Source: Anaerotruncus rubiinfantis
GTDB lineage: Bacteria; Bacillota; Clostridia; Oscillospirales; Ruminococcaceae
NCBI RefSeq assembly: GCF_900078395.1
Contig: NZ_FKLA01000009.1
Span: 37,305-101,304, forward strand
DNA: 64,000 nt
Direction of reading: 5' to 3'
In this document: piece by piece, positions 41,581 through 51,437 of the stretch
How the letters are laid out: each line of letters begins with the position of its first letter
Position numbering within the stretch: position 1 is the first letter of the stretch
The notes under the pieces: generated by a model
The model's input: the letters and a program-made list of their open reading frames with translations, nothing else
Told to the model about the DNA's origin: nothing
Databases searched by the model: none
Translations under genes and position numbers: made by a program

Positions 41581-42453
41581 ATGTCACTGATCCGCACCGA
41601 CCTTGCGGTTGAATCAGCCGAACCGATGCGCAGCCGTCTGCCGGACGGCGTGGCCGTCCATGAGGAAGAACGGGAATCGGTGCGGATGACCCGCATCGAA
41701 ATTTCCACCGAGGACGCCGCCCAGAAGCTCGGCCGTGCCTGCGGCCGATACATCACCATTGAGCTTCCGCCGCTCGAAAGCGGCGTCGATCCAGCCGATG
41801 ATGTGACTCACCTGGCCGCAAAAGAACTGCGCGCACTGCTTCCGCGCGAAGGTCCGGTCCTTGTGGTGGGGCTCGGAAACCGTCAGATGACCCCCGACGC
41901 GCTCGGCCCGGAAACCACCCGGCAGATCTTCGCCACCCGCCACATCCCTGCCGAAGTTGCCCGGCGCACCGGGCTCGACGGGCTGCGGCCGGTTTCGGCG
42001 CTCGCGCCCGGCGTACTCGGCCAAACCGGCATCGAAACCGGAGAAATCATCCGCGCAGTCGTGCGGGACACCTCCCCGGCGGCTGTCATCGTCATCGACG
42101 CCCTTGCGGCCCGCTCGCTGGGCCGGCTCGGCCGTACCATCCAGATCGCGGACAGCGGTATTTCTCCCGGGTCGGGCGTGCTCAACTCCCGACAGGAGCT
42201 GAGCGCCCAGTCCCTCGGCGTACCGGTCATTTCGGTCGGCATCCCTACAGTCGTTGACGGCGTGACTCTGGCCTGTGACCTCACCGGCCAGGAGGACGCT
42301 TCCAACATTGACGCCACAGCGAAAACAATGATGGTCACCCCGCGCGACATCGACGCGATCATCGCGCGCGGCGCGAAAAACCTTTCGCTTGCGATCAACG
42401 CCGCGCTTCAGCCGCAGCTTTCACTGGAAGATATTACCTATCTGGTTTCCTAG
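41581..42453 (+). CDS. gpr: GPR endopeptidase, germination protease
   Basis: GPR is made as a zymogen in the forespore and cleaves small acid-soluble spore proteins at germination. The 290-residue product starts with MSLIRTDLAVESAE, which contains the propeptide and self-cleavage region. It then has VVGLGNRQMTPDALGPETT (about 95-113), VSALAPGVLGQTGIETGEII (about 139-158) and IVIDALAARSLGRLG (about 172-186), all signatures of the family; the active Asp residues lie in these blocks. GGGAGGG precedes the ATG. It pairs with spoIIP just downstream, the common clostridial order. Confidence 0.96.
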   Translation: MSLIRTDLAVESAEPMRSRLPDGVAVHEEERESVRMTRIEISTEDAAQKLGRACGRYITIELPPLESGVDPADDVTHLAAKELRALLPREGPVLVVGLGNRQMTPDALGPETTRQIFATRHIPAEVARRTGLDGLRPVSALAPGVLGQTGIETGEIIRAVVRDTSPAAVIVIDALAARSLGRLGRTIQIADSGISPGSGVLNSRQELSAQSLGVPVISVGIPTVVDGVTLACDLTGQEDASNIDATAKTMMVTPRDIDAIIARGAKNLSLAINAALQPQLSLEDITYLVS

Positions 42454-42463
42454 CCGCGCATTC

Positions 42464-42512
42464 CGCAAAATACCGCGCGATGTATTCGCGTGCTTATTCC
42501 ACGCAGGCCGCC
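42464..42512. repeat. Short hairpin repeat shared with 54832-54880
   Basis: The stretch with stem CGCGCGA/TCGCGTG around TGTAT, followed by CGCAGGCCGC, matches a stretch ending at the nrdD stop codon over about 45 bases with about eight differences. Here it lies 11 bases after the gpr stop. Confidence 0.55.
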
Positions 42513-42598
42513 CGGCATATTTTTAAGCCCCGGCACATAGAATGCAAAGAAACGGTTCTATAAGGTAGGGGGCGAGGAAGCTGAAACGAAACAGTCGT

Positions 42599-43819
42599 AT
42601 GCCAAGGCCGCGGCGGCTGTCACTGATTCTGACGGTTGTGTTTTTGCTGCCGGTTACGGTGATCGCGGCGCTCTCCGGCCCCATTGAAATGGACGCGCTT
42701 ACTGAGCGCGCCGCCCTGCTTTCCGCCATGGTGAATATGCCGGAAGGAACCCTTTCCCTGCTGGAACACCGGTTTGCCGGGCAGCTCGATCCGGAATATA
42801 ACCCCACCGGAAACGAATCGGACGTCGCGCCTTACCTTTCCCCGTGGAACGACCCAGATGAACCGAAATCATCCCCCAAAGCGCCCGAAACCACTTCTCC
42901 GTCCGCTATCCAGCCGACCGGCAAAAAAGCGATTGTGACCGATCCCTCTCCAGCAAAAGACACCATCCACACCGTACCGGCAGATTTCCGGGGACGGATT
43001 GTGCAGGAGAACATGTCCGCCAGCGGCACCAATTTGATCCCATATGGCGAGGGGCTCCTGCGCAACTATACAGAGGTACCGGATGAGGAAATCAAAGGGA
43101 TCATGGAACAGGGGATGAACATTCACCTGGAAGATACCGACCAGCCGCAGGTGCTCATCTTCCATACCCACGCCACCGAAAGCTATGAGCCCTACGACAC
43201 CGACACCTATGACCTGCGCAATACCTGGCGCACGACCAACAACAATGATAACATGGTTGCGGTGGGGGATGTACTCGAAAAAACGCTGCGGGACGCGGGA
43301 ATCGGCGTGATCCACGACAAAACCCAGCACGATTACCCCTCCTACAACGGCTCGTATGAACGCAGCGCCGAAACGATCAAAGGGTATCTGAAAAAATACC
43401 CGACTATCAAGATCGCGCTCGATATCCATCGGGACGGCATTCAACGGGAAGACGACCTGATTGTCAAGCCGGTGGTCGAGGTGGACGGCAAAAAGGCTTC
43501 CCAGCTCATGATCATCACCGGCAGTGACGACGGTACGATGAATGTGCCGAAATGGCGGGAAAACCTGCGGTTCGCCGCTTCGGTGCAGGATGCAATCGAG
43601 CAGGACTTCCCAGGGCTCACGCGCCCGATCTTCTTTTGTTACCGCAAGTACAATATGGATTTAACGACCGGGTCGCTGCTGTTCGAGGTCGGCTCCAATG
43701 CAAATACCCTGGAGGAAAGCAAGTACACTGCCGGGCTTATCGGCCAGTCGATTGCAAAACTGCTGAACGCAAACCGGGAAGTGACCGCTGAAAAGCCGAA
43801 CCCCACGCCCGTTCAATAA
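42599..43819 (+). CDS. spoIIP: Stage II sporulation protein P
   Basis: SpoIIP is a peptidoglycan amidase/endopeptidase that acts with SpoIID in engulfment. The 406-residue protein has an N-terminal membrane anchor (LSLILTVVFLLPVTVIAAL), a Pro/Ser-rich linker and the amidase domain (about 180-390) with LIFHTHATESYEPY (zinc His), DIHRDG and FEVGSNANTLEE (Glu). I give the ATG at 42599, but the best ribosome site (AGGGGG at 42567-42572) is better spaced for an in-frame CTG at 42581, which would add six basic residues; the true start is uncertain. Follows gpr by 146 bases. Confidence 0.93.
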   Translation: MPRPRRLSLILTVVFLLPVTVIAALSGPIEMDALTERAALLSAMVNMPEGTLSLLEHRFAGQLDPEYNPTGNESDVAPYLSPWNDPDEPKSSPKAPETTSPSAIQPTGKKAIVTDPSPAKDTIHTVPADFRGRIVQENMSASGTNLIPYGEGLLRNYTEVPDEEIKGIMEQGMNIHLEDTDQPQVLIFHTHATESYEPYDTDTYDLRNTWRTTNNNDNMVAVGDVLEKTLRDAGIGVIHDKTQHDYPSYNGSYERSAETIKGYLKKYPTIKIALDIHRDGIQREDDLIVKPVVEVDGKKASQLMIITGSDDGTMNVPKWRENLRFAASVQDAIEQDFPGLTRPIFFCYRKYNMDLTTGSLLFEVGSNANTLEESKYTAGLIGQSIAKLLNANREVTAEKPNPTPVQ

Positions 43820-43851
43820 CCAGATGTTAAAAATGTAGGTGAAAATACAAA

Positions 43852-44247
43852 TTGTTAAAAAGAGATCTCCGCCTTTTCTTCTCTTCCTTCTGTATCACCC
43901 TGATTCTGACCGGCTGGGTGACCGCCTTCCTGGTGGTGGACAATTCCGGTTCCCGGTATGAATCCTCCGCCACTGTCCCCGCGCTTGAGATGACACGCGC
44001 CGACGAACCGCTCCATTTTGATCTGGCGCTGCTTGGGCAGTGGTACACCGTAACCCTTGAGCCGCTCAACCGGCTTGAAGCGGCCCGCAAGCAATATGCC
44101 TGCCTGGTCACACCGCGCAGGCTGCTCAATCTCGAAAAGCTGTACAGTTTAGGTGTTTATGGGAAGAAGAAGATTTACAATTGGTATAAAGAGAATGAAT
44201 ATGTACAAAATGTCACAAAATCACAGGAAGGCATCCCGGTCGAATAA
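43852..44247 (+). CDS. Membrane-anchored protein of unknown function downstream of spoIIP
   Basis: A 131-residue protein with a basic N-terminus, one membrane span (about 8-28) and an outside-facing domain without a recognised family. The start is TTG at 43852, after AGGTGA at 43838-43843; no ATG is available near the frame's beginning. It is only 32 bases past spoIIP and on the same strand, so co-transcription and a sporulation role are possible (inference). The C-terminal third is Lys/Asn/Tyr-rich. A terminator follows. Confidence 0.6.
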   Translation: MLKRDLRLFFSSFCITLILTGWVTAFLVVDNSGSRYESSATVPALEMTRADEPLHFDLALLGQWYTVTLEPLNRLEAARKQYACLVTPRRLLNLEKLYSLGVYGKKKIYNWYKENEYVQNVTKSQEGIPVE

Positions 44248-44257
44248 CGGGACGCCT
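44226..44257. terminator. Bidirectional intrinsic terminator
   Basis: GGAAGGC pairs with GCCTTCC around an inner CCCG/CGGG stem. It overlaps the end of the gene at 43852-44247 and the first of two 17-base direct repeats. Confidence 0.7.
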
Positions 44258-44264
44258 TCCTGTT
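44248..44264. repeat. 17-base direct repeat, left copy
   Basis: CGGGACGCCTTCCTGTT at 44248-44264, repeated exactly at 45128-45144. The pair brackets the whole YoaP-like gene and its promoter. Confidence 0.8.
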
Positions 44265-45013
44265 CATTTTTTGAGGATCCGCGCGAGCGACACATCCTCC
44301 AGCAGATTCACTGTTTCAAACTTTCCTTTATAAAAAACAGCCCAGTTGTTGAATACGCAGGGCAGTTCCTTTGCCTTCTGCAGCGTATCCACCCGGATCA
44401 GTTCCAGCGGAATTCCATTCTTTTCACAGTACTGCCGGACCCGCCCGACCCGCTGCGGGATATAAGGGCACTGCATATCGTAATAGATGGTCAGCGCTTC
44501 GCTGTCGATGCGCCCGCACTTTGCACGCGGCGCAAACTGCGGCACGGTCCCATCAAACGAGCATGCCAGCAGGTCATACCCCTGTTCGGTCGTGTCCACA
44601 ACCTCGAAGCCGTACTTCTTCGCAAACGCCTGATCGGAAAGCCAGGACTTCTGCTTTTTCGCCCCGAGCATGCAAACGCCGGATTTACCTTTCGTTTTTG
44701 CATCGGCCAGACAATATTCCATCAGCGCTTTGCCATATCCTTTTCCCTTACAGTCTCCGGTGACCCACAGACAGTACAGATAAATATAGTTGTCCCCAAC
44801 GATGGGGACCCAGGCGGTTTCGAGCGGCGCATACTCGATGAAAACCGTGGCCTTCGCATCGAGCTTGCGAAAAACATGTCCCTCCCGCAGCCGGTCCGAA
44901 AGCCATTGCCGCTTTTCCTCCACGCCGGGGTGTGGTTTTTTGCTGCGAATAATACAGCACAGATGTTCCTTGTCCAGGTTTTCTGCCGTCAGGTTGATAA
45001 ATTCCGTACCCAT
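44264..45013 (-). CDS. GNAT N-acetyltransferase with YoaP-type C-terminal domain
   Basis: A 249-residue protein. The N-terminal GNAT domain (about 1-145) has LYCLWVTGDCKGKGYGKALM, where the CKGKGYGKAL part binds acetyl-CoA. The C-terminal part (about 150-249) with YYDMQCPYIPQRVGRV and ELPCVFNNWAVFYKGKF is the YoaP-like, thioredoxin-fold-like domain; its CPYIP motif has only one Cys. The ATG at 45013 has GAGGG upstream; an ATG at 45061 lies on the -10/SOS-box region and cannot be the start. Function is unknown, but the promoter carries a LexA-type site. Confidence 0.85.
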   Translation of the reverse strand: MGTEFINLTAENLDKEHLCCIIRSKKPHPGVEEKRQWLSDRLREGHVFRKLDAKATVFIEYAPLETAWVPIVGDNYIYLYCLWVTGDCKGKGYGKALMEYCLADAKTKGKSGVCMLGAKKQKSWLSDQAFAKKYGFEVVDTTEQGYDLLACSFDGTVPQFAPRAKCGRIDSEALTIYYDMQCPYIPQRVGRVRQYCEKNGIPLELIRVDTLQKAKELPCVFNNWAVFYKGKFETVNLLEDVSLARILKK

Positions 45014-45040
45014 ATGCACCCTCGCTTCAAATTTTTTGAA

Positions 45041-45054
45041 CGAACTAATGTTCG
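45041..45054. promoter_or_regulatory. Candidate LexA (SOS) box
   Basis: CGAACTAATGTTCG is a perfect palindrome with the Gram-positive LexA half-sites CGAAC and GTTCG at the correct 4-base spacing (consensus CGAACRNRYGTTCG; one outer spacer base differs). It covers the likely transcription start of the YoaP-like gene. Confidence 0.65.
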
Positions 45055-45059
45055 ATTTC

Positions 45060-45088
45060 ATTGTAACATATCAGCCTCATCTCCACAA
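45060..45088 (-). promoter_or_regulatory. Promoter for the YoaP-like gene
   Basis: On the - strand TTGTGG (45083-45088), a 17-base spacer and TACAAT (45060-45065). The SOS box begins six bases downstream of the -10. Confidence 0.65.
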
Positions 45089-45127
45089 GGCCATCTGGTA
45101 AAATGACAGACGCTTTGTGTCAGAAAC

Positions 45128-45144
45128 CGGGACGCCTTCCTGTT
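45128..45144. repeat. 17-base direct repeat, right copy
   Basis: CGGGACGCCTTCCTGTT, identical to 44248-44264. It lies 113 bases before the lepA start. Confidence 0.8.
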
Positions 45145-45256
45145 GCATATTGGCCCGTCCCTGTGCTATAATGCAGTATTGGATAAATATGATGAAATGC
45201 CCGGCGGGACGCGCCTTTCCACAGCTTCCCGAGCGGGCGGAAACGGCAGGTAACCT

Positions 45257-47071
<1,815 letters not shown>

Positions 47072-47152
47072 CACCACGGCGGGTCTGTTCTGCGACTCCG
47101 CGCGTTCGGGGCTGATGGCAACGTATCATACTCCCCATAAACGGATGGCAGA

Positions 47153-47183
47153 AACGCGCGGCCCTGCGGGCCGCGCGTTCTTT
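47153..47183 (+). terminator. Intrinsic terminator downstream of lepA
   Basis: Arms AACGCGCGGCCC (47153-47164) and GGGCCGCGCGTT (47168-47179), loop TGC, followed by CTTT. The same GCGCGGCCC/GGGCCGCGC core ends element B3 at 61.6 kb. Confidence 0.8.
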
Positions 47184-47317
47184 AAATCAAACGCAGGCCG
47201 GCAGTACCCGCCCAAGTGGCAAAGACTGGCGTTCGATCGGACTCCCCACCGGGCCGGGGGCATCCACAGGCATCTCAAACCGCACTTTCAGCCGAATACA
47301 CTACCCGCACTATCCGC

Positions 47318-47505
47318 AGGGAGCGTGAAACGCAGCGTTCAGTCCTGAGCTGACCGTCCTGTTGGGAGCGGCTGCGAGGCAGATCGTGGCAAGGCATCTG
47401 CCGGGGTTTCGCAAGGGGACGGCTAGTCCCCTTGCGCGAACTTTTGGTGACTTTTCGTTCGCCCGAAAAGTCGCTCGTGGTGCGCGGCGAAACACGCAGG
47501 AGCGT
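47318..47505 (-). repeat. Class A intergenic multi-hairpin element, copy A3
   Basis: In - orientation: the terminal motif GCGTGTTTCGCCGCGCACCAC near 47478-47500 (shortened), hairpin 1 GACTTTTCG/CGAAAAGTC (47449-47457 with 47464-47472), hairpin 2 CGCAAGGGGAC/GTCCCCTTGCG (about 47406-47436) and the tail 47338-47355. It separates lepA from hemW, both on the + strand, and lies opposite to their direction. The remaining 47184-47317 shows no gene. Confidence 0.85.
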
Positions 47506-47527
47506 ACAATTGGAAGAAGGTGATTTC

Positions 47528-48637
47528 ATGTCCTGCAAGGGTCTATACATTCACGTACCATTCTGTGAGCGCAAATGTCCCTACTGCGATTTCTATTCGG
47601 TGAAGGCGGACCAGACGCTGATGGATGCCTACACCGCACGGGTGATCCACATGCTCAAAACGCAGCCGTTCGGCGTGCGGGAGCTGGAGACGGTCTATTT
47701 TGGCGGCGGCACCCCTTCGGCGCTGGGCGGGAAACGGCTCGCGCGGATGATGGAGGCGGTTTTTTCCGCATTCACAGTTGCACCGGATGCGGAAATCACA
47801 GTGGAATGCAACCCGCATTCGGCGCTTGCCCCCGAACTTGTTTTGATGCGGCGGGCTGGGATCAGCCGGCTCTCGATCGGGATGCAGAGCGTCAGCGACC
47901 GTCAGCTTCGGCTGCTGGGACGGCCGCATACCGCGTCCGATGTGGCACAGGCGGCACAGGCGGCGCGAAGGGCCGGGTTCGAGCATCTTTCGTTCGATCT
48001 GATGCTCGCGACGCCTGGGCAGACTCTCGCGGATATTGACGAGGCGGTGCGGTTTGCATCCGAACTCGGCGCGGAACATCTGTCCGCTTATCTGCTCAAG
48101 GTGGAGGATGGCACGCCGTTCGCGGCGCGCCATATTGAGCTGGAATGTCCAGATGGCGATGGGCAGGCCGATTATTACCGGCACGCGGTTGAGACGCTTG
48201 CCGCATATGAATATGAGCAATATGAAATCAGCAACTTCGCGCGGGATGGCCGGACCGCGCGTCACAATCTCAAGTACTGGCGCTGTGAGGAATATCTTGG
48301 GGTCGGGCCATCCGCGCATTCCTTTGTGAATGGCCGGCGGTTCTATTTCCCGCGCGATCTCACGGGGTTTCTCGCGGCAGAAAATCCGTTTGGCCTGCTG
48401 GTTGACGACGGGTCGGGCGGCGACGCCGAGGAGTTTCTAATGCTTAGGCTGCGGCTCGCCGATGGGGTGCGTTTTTCCACACTTTCCAAGCATTATCCGG
48501 ATTATGATCTGACCGCGCTGTGCGAACGCGCGCGCCGGATTCCCTCCAGGTTCCTTACGCGCGATGAGGCAGGGATTCGGCTCACACCGGAAGGATTCCT
48601 GCTTTCCAACACCATCATCGGGGAGCTGCTCACATGA
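47528..48637 (+). CDS. hemW: Radical SAM haem-related protein HemW
   Basis: A 369-residue radical SAM protein of the HemN/HemW family. The cluster motif CERKCPYC (C-x3-C-x2-C) lies at about residues 13-20 after GLYIHVPF, then YFGGGTPSAL and the second SAM segment EVTVECNPHS-like ITVECNPHS near 95. It lacks the extra N-terminal features of true coproporphyrinogen III dehydrogenase HemN, and the one-Cys-shorter motif (no fourth Cys) points to HemW, a haem chaperone. The ATG at 47528 follows AAGGTGA; a longer frame from 47432 runs through the class A element. The next gene overlaps by four bases. Confidence 0.92.
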   Translation: MSCKGLYIHVPFCERKCPYCDFYSVKADQTLMDAYTARVIHMLKTQPFGVRELETVYFGGGTPSALGGKRLARMMEAVFSAFTVAPDAEITVECNPHSALAPELVLMRRAGISRLSIGMQSVSDRQLRLLGRPHTASDVAQAAQAARRAGFEHLSFDLMLATPGQTLADIDEAVRFASELGAEHLSAYLLKVEDGTPFAARHIELECPDGDGQADYYRHAVETLAAYEYEQYEISNFARDGRTARHNLKYWRCEEYLGVGPSAHSFVNGRRFYFPRDLTGFLAAENPFGLLVDDGSGGDAEEFLMLRLRLADGVRFSTLSKHYPDYDLTALCERARRIPSRFLTRDEAGIRLTPEGFLLSNTIIGELLT

Positions 48638-49488
48638 AACAGAAAGGCCTTTCAAAAAGGATTTGGGTCCCGGCGCTTGGCCTGCTGCTGGTTATCCTTG
48701 CGATTGCATTTTACAGCGGCTATACTGTCCGGCATTACCGCGTCACCACCCAAAAACTTCCGACGGGCAGCTGCCTGCGTGCCGCGCTGGTTACCGATCT
48801 GCACGCCGAGCCATCCGAAACGCGGCGCGAAAGACTTGCCGCATTGCTCGAAAGCGCCGAACCGGATGTGATATTGCTTTGTGGGGATATCTATGACGAC
48901 TGGCGCGCCTTCGATGGCGCCGACGCGTTTCTCTCCGAAATTGCGGGACTCGCGCCGCTCTACTATGTCACGGGCAATCATGAAATCTGGTCAAAGCGGA
49001 TGCCGGAAATTCTTTCCCGGTTGAAAGCGCATGGGGTGACCGTCCTCGAAAACGATTGGGTAACGCTGCCGGTACAAGGCGGCGGTGAAATCCTGATGGC
49101 AGGGCTTGCAGACCCTGACGGCGCGCCAAGTTTGCAGGCCTGGGCGGACAATGCCAGGAGAGCCTTCACGCCGCTCGAAACCGACGGGCATTTTCGGCTG
49201 CTGCTTTCCCACCGGCCGGAACAGGCCACTCTTTACGCGCAATTACCGTTTGATCTTACCCTCTCAGGGCATGCGCATGGAGGACAGGTCCGCATTCCCG
49301 GTATCCTCAACGGGCTTTACGCCCCGAATCAGGGCTTCTTTCCAAAATATGCGGGAGGTTGCTACGAGGACGTTCCCAGCGGACAGATCCGCATTGTGGG
49401 ACGCGGCGTTTCCCATTATTGGATTCTGCCGCGCGTCTGTAACCCGCCCGAACTGGTTTGCATCGAACTGAAAGGGGCCCCGGCATAA
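48634..49488 (+). CDS. Membrane-anchored metallophosphoesterase
   Basis: A 284-residue calcineurin-like phosphoesterase with an N-terminal signal anchor (about 10-29). Metal-site motifs are in order: TDLHAEP (DxH), LLCGDIYDDW (GD), YVTGNHEIW (GNHE), LLSHRPEQ and LSGHAHGGQVRIP (GHxH). It resembles the YkuE/YaeI group of extracytoplasmic phosphoesterases, possibly acting on lipid-linked phosphate such as UDP-diacylglucosamine-like or wall substrates (inference). It overlaps hemW by four bases (ATGA). A strong terminator follows. Confidence 0.9.
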   Translation: MKQKGLSKRIWVPALGLLLVILAIAFYSGYTVRHYRVTTQKLPTGSCLRAALVTDLHAEPSETRRERLAALLESAEPDVILLCGDIYDDWRAFDGADAFLSEIAGLAPLYYVTGNHEIWSKRMPEILSRLKAHGVTVLENDWVTLPVQGGGEILMAGLADPDGAPSLQAWADNARRAFTPLETDGHFRLLLSHRPEQATLYAQLPFDLTLSGHAHGGQVRIPGILNGLYAPNQGFFPKYAGGCYEDVPSGQIRIVGRGVSHYWILPRVCNPPELVCIELKGAPA

Positions 49489-49502
49489 ACACCGGGGCCC
49501 CT
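49473..49502. terminator. Bidirectional intrinsic terminator
   Basis: Arms AGGGGCCCCGG (49473-49483) and CCGGGGCCCCT (49492-49502), loop CATAAACA, over the stop codon of the phosphoesterase gene and facing the convergent ChrB-like gene. Confidence 0.85.
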
Positions 49503-49513
49503 CGTCTTTTCAT

Positions 49514-50062
49514 TTAAGTTTCCATCAGCTGGCGAAGCTGTTTGCCAAAATCCGCGGCGACCGAACGAACACTGTCGATGATCTCGTTGATGCCGTCTTC
49601 TATTTCGCCGGCCGCGCCGCCCGTTTTGAAGTAGTCGCGCGACCGGGTTTTCCGGTAGCGTTTGATCATCTGCTTGATGCGCTCGCTCTCCTGCTGGGAA
49701 ATTGGGTTTTCGGGCTTGCGAATCTCCCGCAAAGCGTTGGCACAGTCGGAAAGCAGTTCCCTATATTCATCCTCAATCTGTTTTTTAAAGCGCGCGGTCA
49801 TCTGCGCTTCGTCCGAAGAATCGGTGAACCGCAGCTCCACAATACTCGCCTCGCCGCCGAGCTCACGGATTTTCTGCGCAAGGGCGGTGAACTGCTGCAT
49901 GCCCTGCGCGGTGTTGGGCAGAATTGCGACGCCCTGCTTAAAGTATTCCGCGCCAAATTCCTTCAGTTTGCGCCAGACGTATACCCGCACCTTGGAGGGG
50001 TTGATTGGGAGGTTGTAACTGAGCGCCAGCCAGACCGTCCGCTGCATCTGCATTGCGTCCAC
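49514..50062 (-). CDS. ChrB N-terminal-domain-like protein
   Basis: A 182-residue protein whose first half (WLALSYNLPINPSKVRVYVW, then KLKEFGAEYFKQGVAILPN) closely follows the N-terminal domain of the chromate-resistance regulator ChrB. The C-terminal catalytic-like domain of full ChrB is absent; instead there is a charged helical region (about 100-182) that may form a coiled coil. No chrA transporter is nearby, so chromate resistance is not supported, and the real role is unknown. The ATG at 50062 has an AGGCAGGT-like site on the - strand. It is monocistronic. Confidence 0.72.
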   Translation of the reverse strand: MDAMQMQRTVWLALSYNLPINPSKVRVYVWRKLKEFGAEYFKQGVAILPNTAQGMQQFTALAQKIRELGGEASIVELRFTDSSDEAQMTARFKKQIEDEYRELLSDCANALREIRKPENPISQQESERIKQMIKRYRKTRSRDYFKTGGAAGEIEDGINEIIDSVRSVAADFGKQLRQLMET

Positions 50063-50259
50063 CTGCCTTTCCTTATTTTCCGAGGCTGCTACCGCATGTC
50101 AAAAGCCGCCTTCACAGCTTCTCCCGCCGTCTTTGGCAGTGCCCCCGCGAAGGCGGGGCTCAAATGGCGGGAACTGTTTGCGTTGTACTTATTATAGCAC
50201 GATAATTGTAACAAGTGTTAGCTTTTTCGTCAATCCTTATTTATCCCGACGAAATTTTC
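50063..50259. other. Divergent intergenic region without a gene
   Basis: Contains a hairpin CCCCGC/GCGGGG near 50142-50158 within repeated GGCGGG-type sequence, and an ATTATA (TATAAT on the - strand) at 50191-50196 that may be the -10 of the ChrB-like gene with a poor -35. No T-box features were found ahead of asnA. Confidence 0.4.
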
Positions 50260-50288
50260 TTGCAAGATGCCCATTGGGATGCTAAAAT
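50260..50288 (+). promoter_or_regulatory. Promoter for asnA-glnN
   Basis: TTGCAA (50260-50265), a 17-base spacer and TAAAAT (50283-50288), about 75 bases before the asnA start. Confidence 0.65.
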
Positions 50289-50364
50289 ATAGTATTGGTT
50301 TATTTGGAATTGAAATGCTTCCGACCGGCATGCCCGCCGGCGGATTTTGAAAGGAACTGGAGCC

Positions 50365-51378
50365 ATGTCGGTCAAAAACCTGATTCTTCCCCCCAATTAT
50401 TTTTCCAAGCTGGATATCCTGGAGACGGAAATCGCGATCAAGCTTGCGAAGGACACCTTTGAACGGGAACTTGCCAAGATGCTCACCTTGACCCGTGTCT
50501 CCGCGCCGCTCTTTGTGCGGCCGGAAACCGGCCTTAACGACGACCTCAACGGAGTGGAACGGCCGGTGCAGTTCGATGTGCTGGACATCGGCGCGGATGT
50601 GCAGATCGTCCATTCGCTGGCAAAATGGAAGCGGATGGCGCTGGCCCGCTACGGGTTCGCCCCCGAAACCGGCCTTTATACCGATATGAACGCCATCCGG
50701 CGCGACGAGGAGCTCGACAATCTGCATTCCATCTATGTCGACCAGTGGGACTGGGAAAAGGTCATCACCCGCGCCGACCGGAATATGCAAACCCTCCAAT
50801 CCACCGCGAACGCCATCATGTGCGCGCTGCGTACCACCCAAGGGGTTCTGGCGCAGGAATTCTCGGCGCTCGAGCGGTACCTGCCCGACCACCTGGAATT
50901 CTTCACAAGCCAGGAGCTGGAGGATCTGTATCCCGATCTCACGCCCAAGCAGCGGGAGGACGCGGTCGCCCAAAAATACGGCGCGGTCTTCATCTCGCAG
51001 ATCGGCGGCGCGCTCCGTTCCGGAAAACCCCACGACGGCCGCGCGCCCGACTACGACGACTGGCAGCTCAACGGCGATATCCTCATCTGGTACCCGGTGC
51101 TTGGACGCGCGCTGGAACTTTCCTCAATGGGGATCCGCGTGGATGAAAAAACGCTCCGCGAACAGCTCGAAATCTCCGGCTGCACCGACCGCGCCGCAAT
51201 GCCGTTCCACAGCATGCTGCTGGCGGGACGTCTGCCGCTCACGATGGGCGGCGGCATTGGACAGAGCCGTATCTGCATGGCGCTTTTGCAGAAAGCGCAT
51301 ATCGGAGAAGTGCAGGCTTCGGTCTGGCCGGACGACATGCACGACGCCTGCGCGGCTTCCGGCATCCATCTGCTGTAA
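50365..51378 (+). CDS. asnA: Aspartate--ammonia ligase (asparagine synthetase A)
   Basis: Makes asparagine from aspartate and free ammonium with ATP; a class II aaRS-like fold. The 337-residue product has RVSAPLFVRPETGLNDDLNG (about 43-62), AKWKRMALARYGF, LHSIYVDQWDWEKVI (about 115-129) and the C-terminal MTMGGGIGQSRICM-type motif LTMGGGIGQSRICMALLQK (about 293-311). The ATG at 50365 is preceded by CTGGAG; an in-frame TTG six codons earlier overlaps the alternative AAAGGA site. Located 59 bases before a glutamine synthetase, forming an ammonium assimilation unit. Confidence 0.95.
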   Translation: MSVKNLILPPNYFSKLDILETEIAIKLAKDTFERELAKMLTLTRVSAPLFVRPETGLNDDLNGVERPVQFDVLDIGADVQIVHSLAKWKRMALARYGFAPETGLYTDMNAIRRDEELDNLHSIYVDQWDWEKVITRADRNMQTLQSTANAIMCALRTTQGVLAQEFSALERYLPDHLEFFTSQELEDLYPDLTPKQREDAVAQKYGAVFISQIGGALRSGKPHDGRAPDYDDWQLNGDILIWYPVLGRALELSSMGIRVDEKTLREQLEISGCTDRAAMPFHSMLLAGRLPLTMGGGIGQSRICMALLQKAHIGEVQASVWPDDMHDACAASGIHLL

Positions 51379-51437
51379 TCCAGGCATCCCCATTTGGGAC
51401 GATGACCTGTTCCTGAAACAAGAAGTGGAGGTTATTT

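Noticed and set aside
49514-50062. Chromate resistance locus
   Set aside because: Only a ChrB N-terminal-like domain is present, with no ChrA transporter and no C-terminal ChrB domain.
50063-50364. T-box leader for asnA
   Set aside because: No AGGGTGGNACCGCG-type sequence, specifier loop or terminator pair is visible in this gap.
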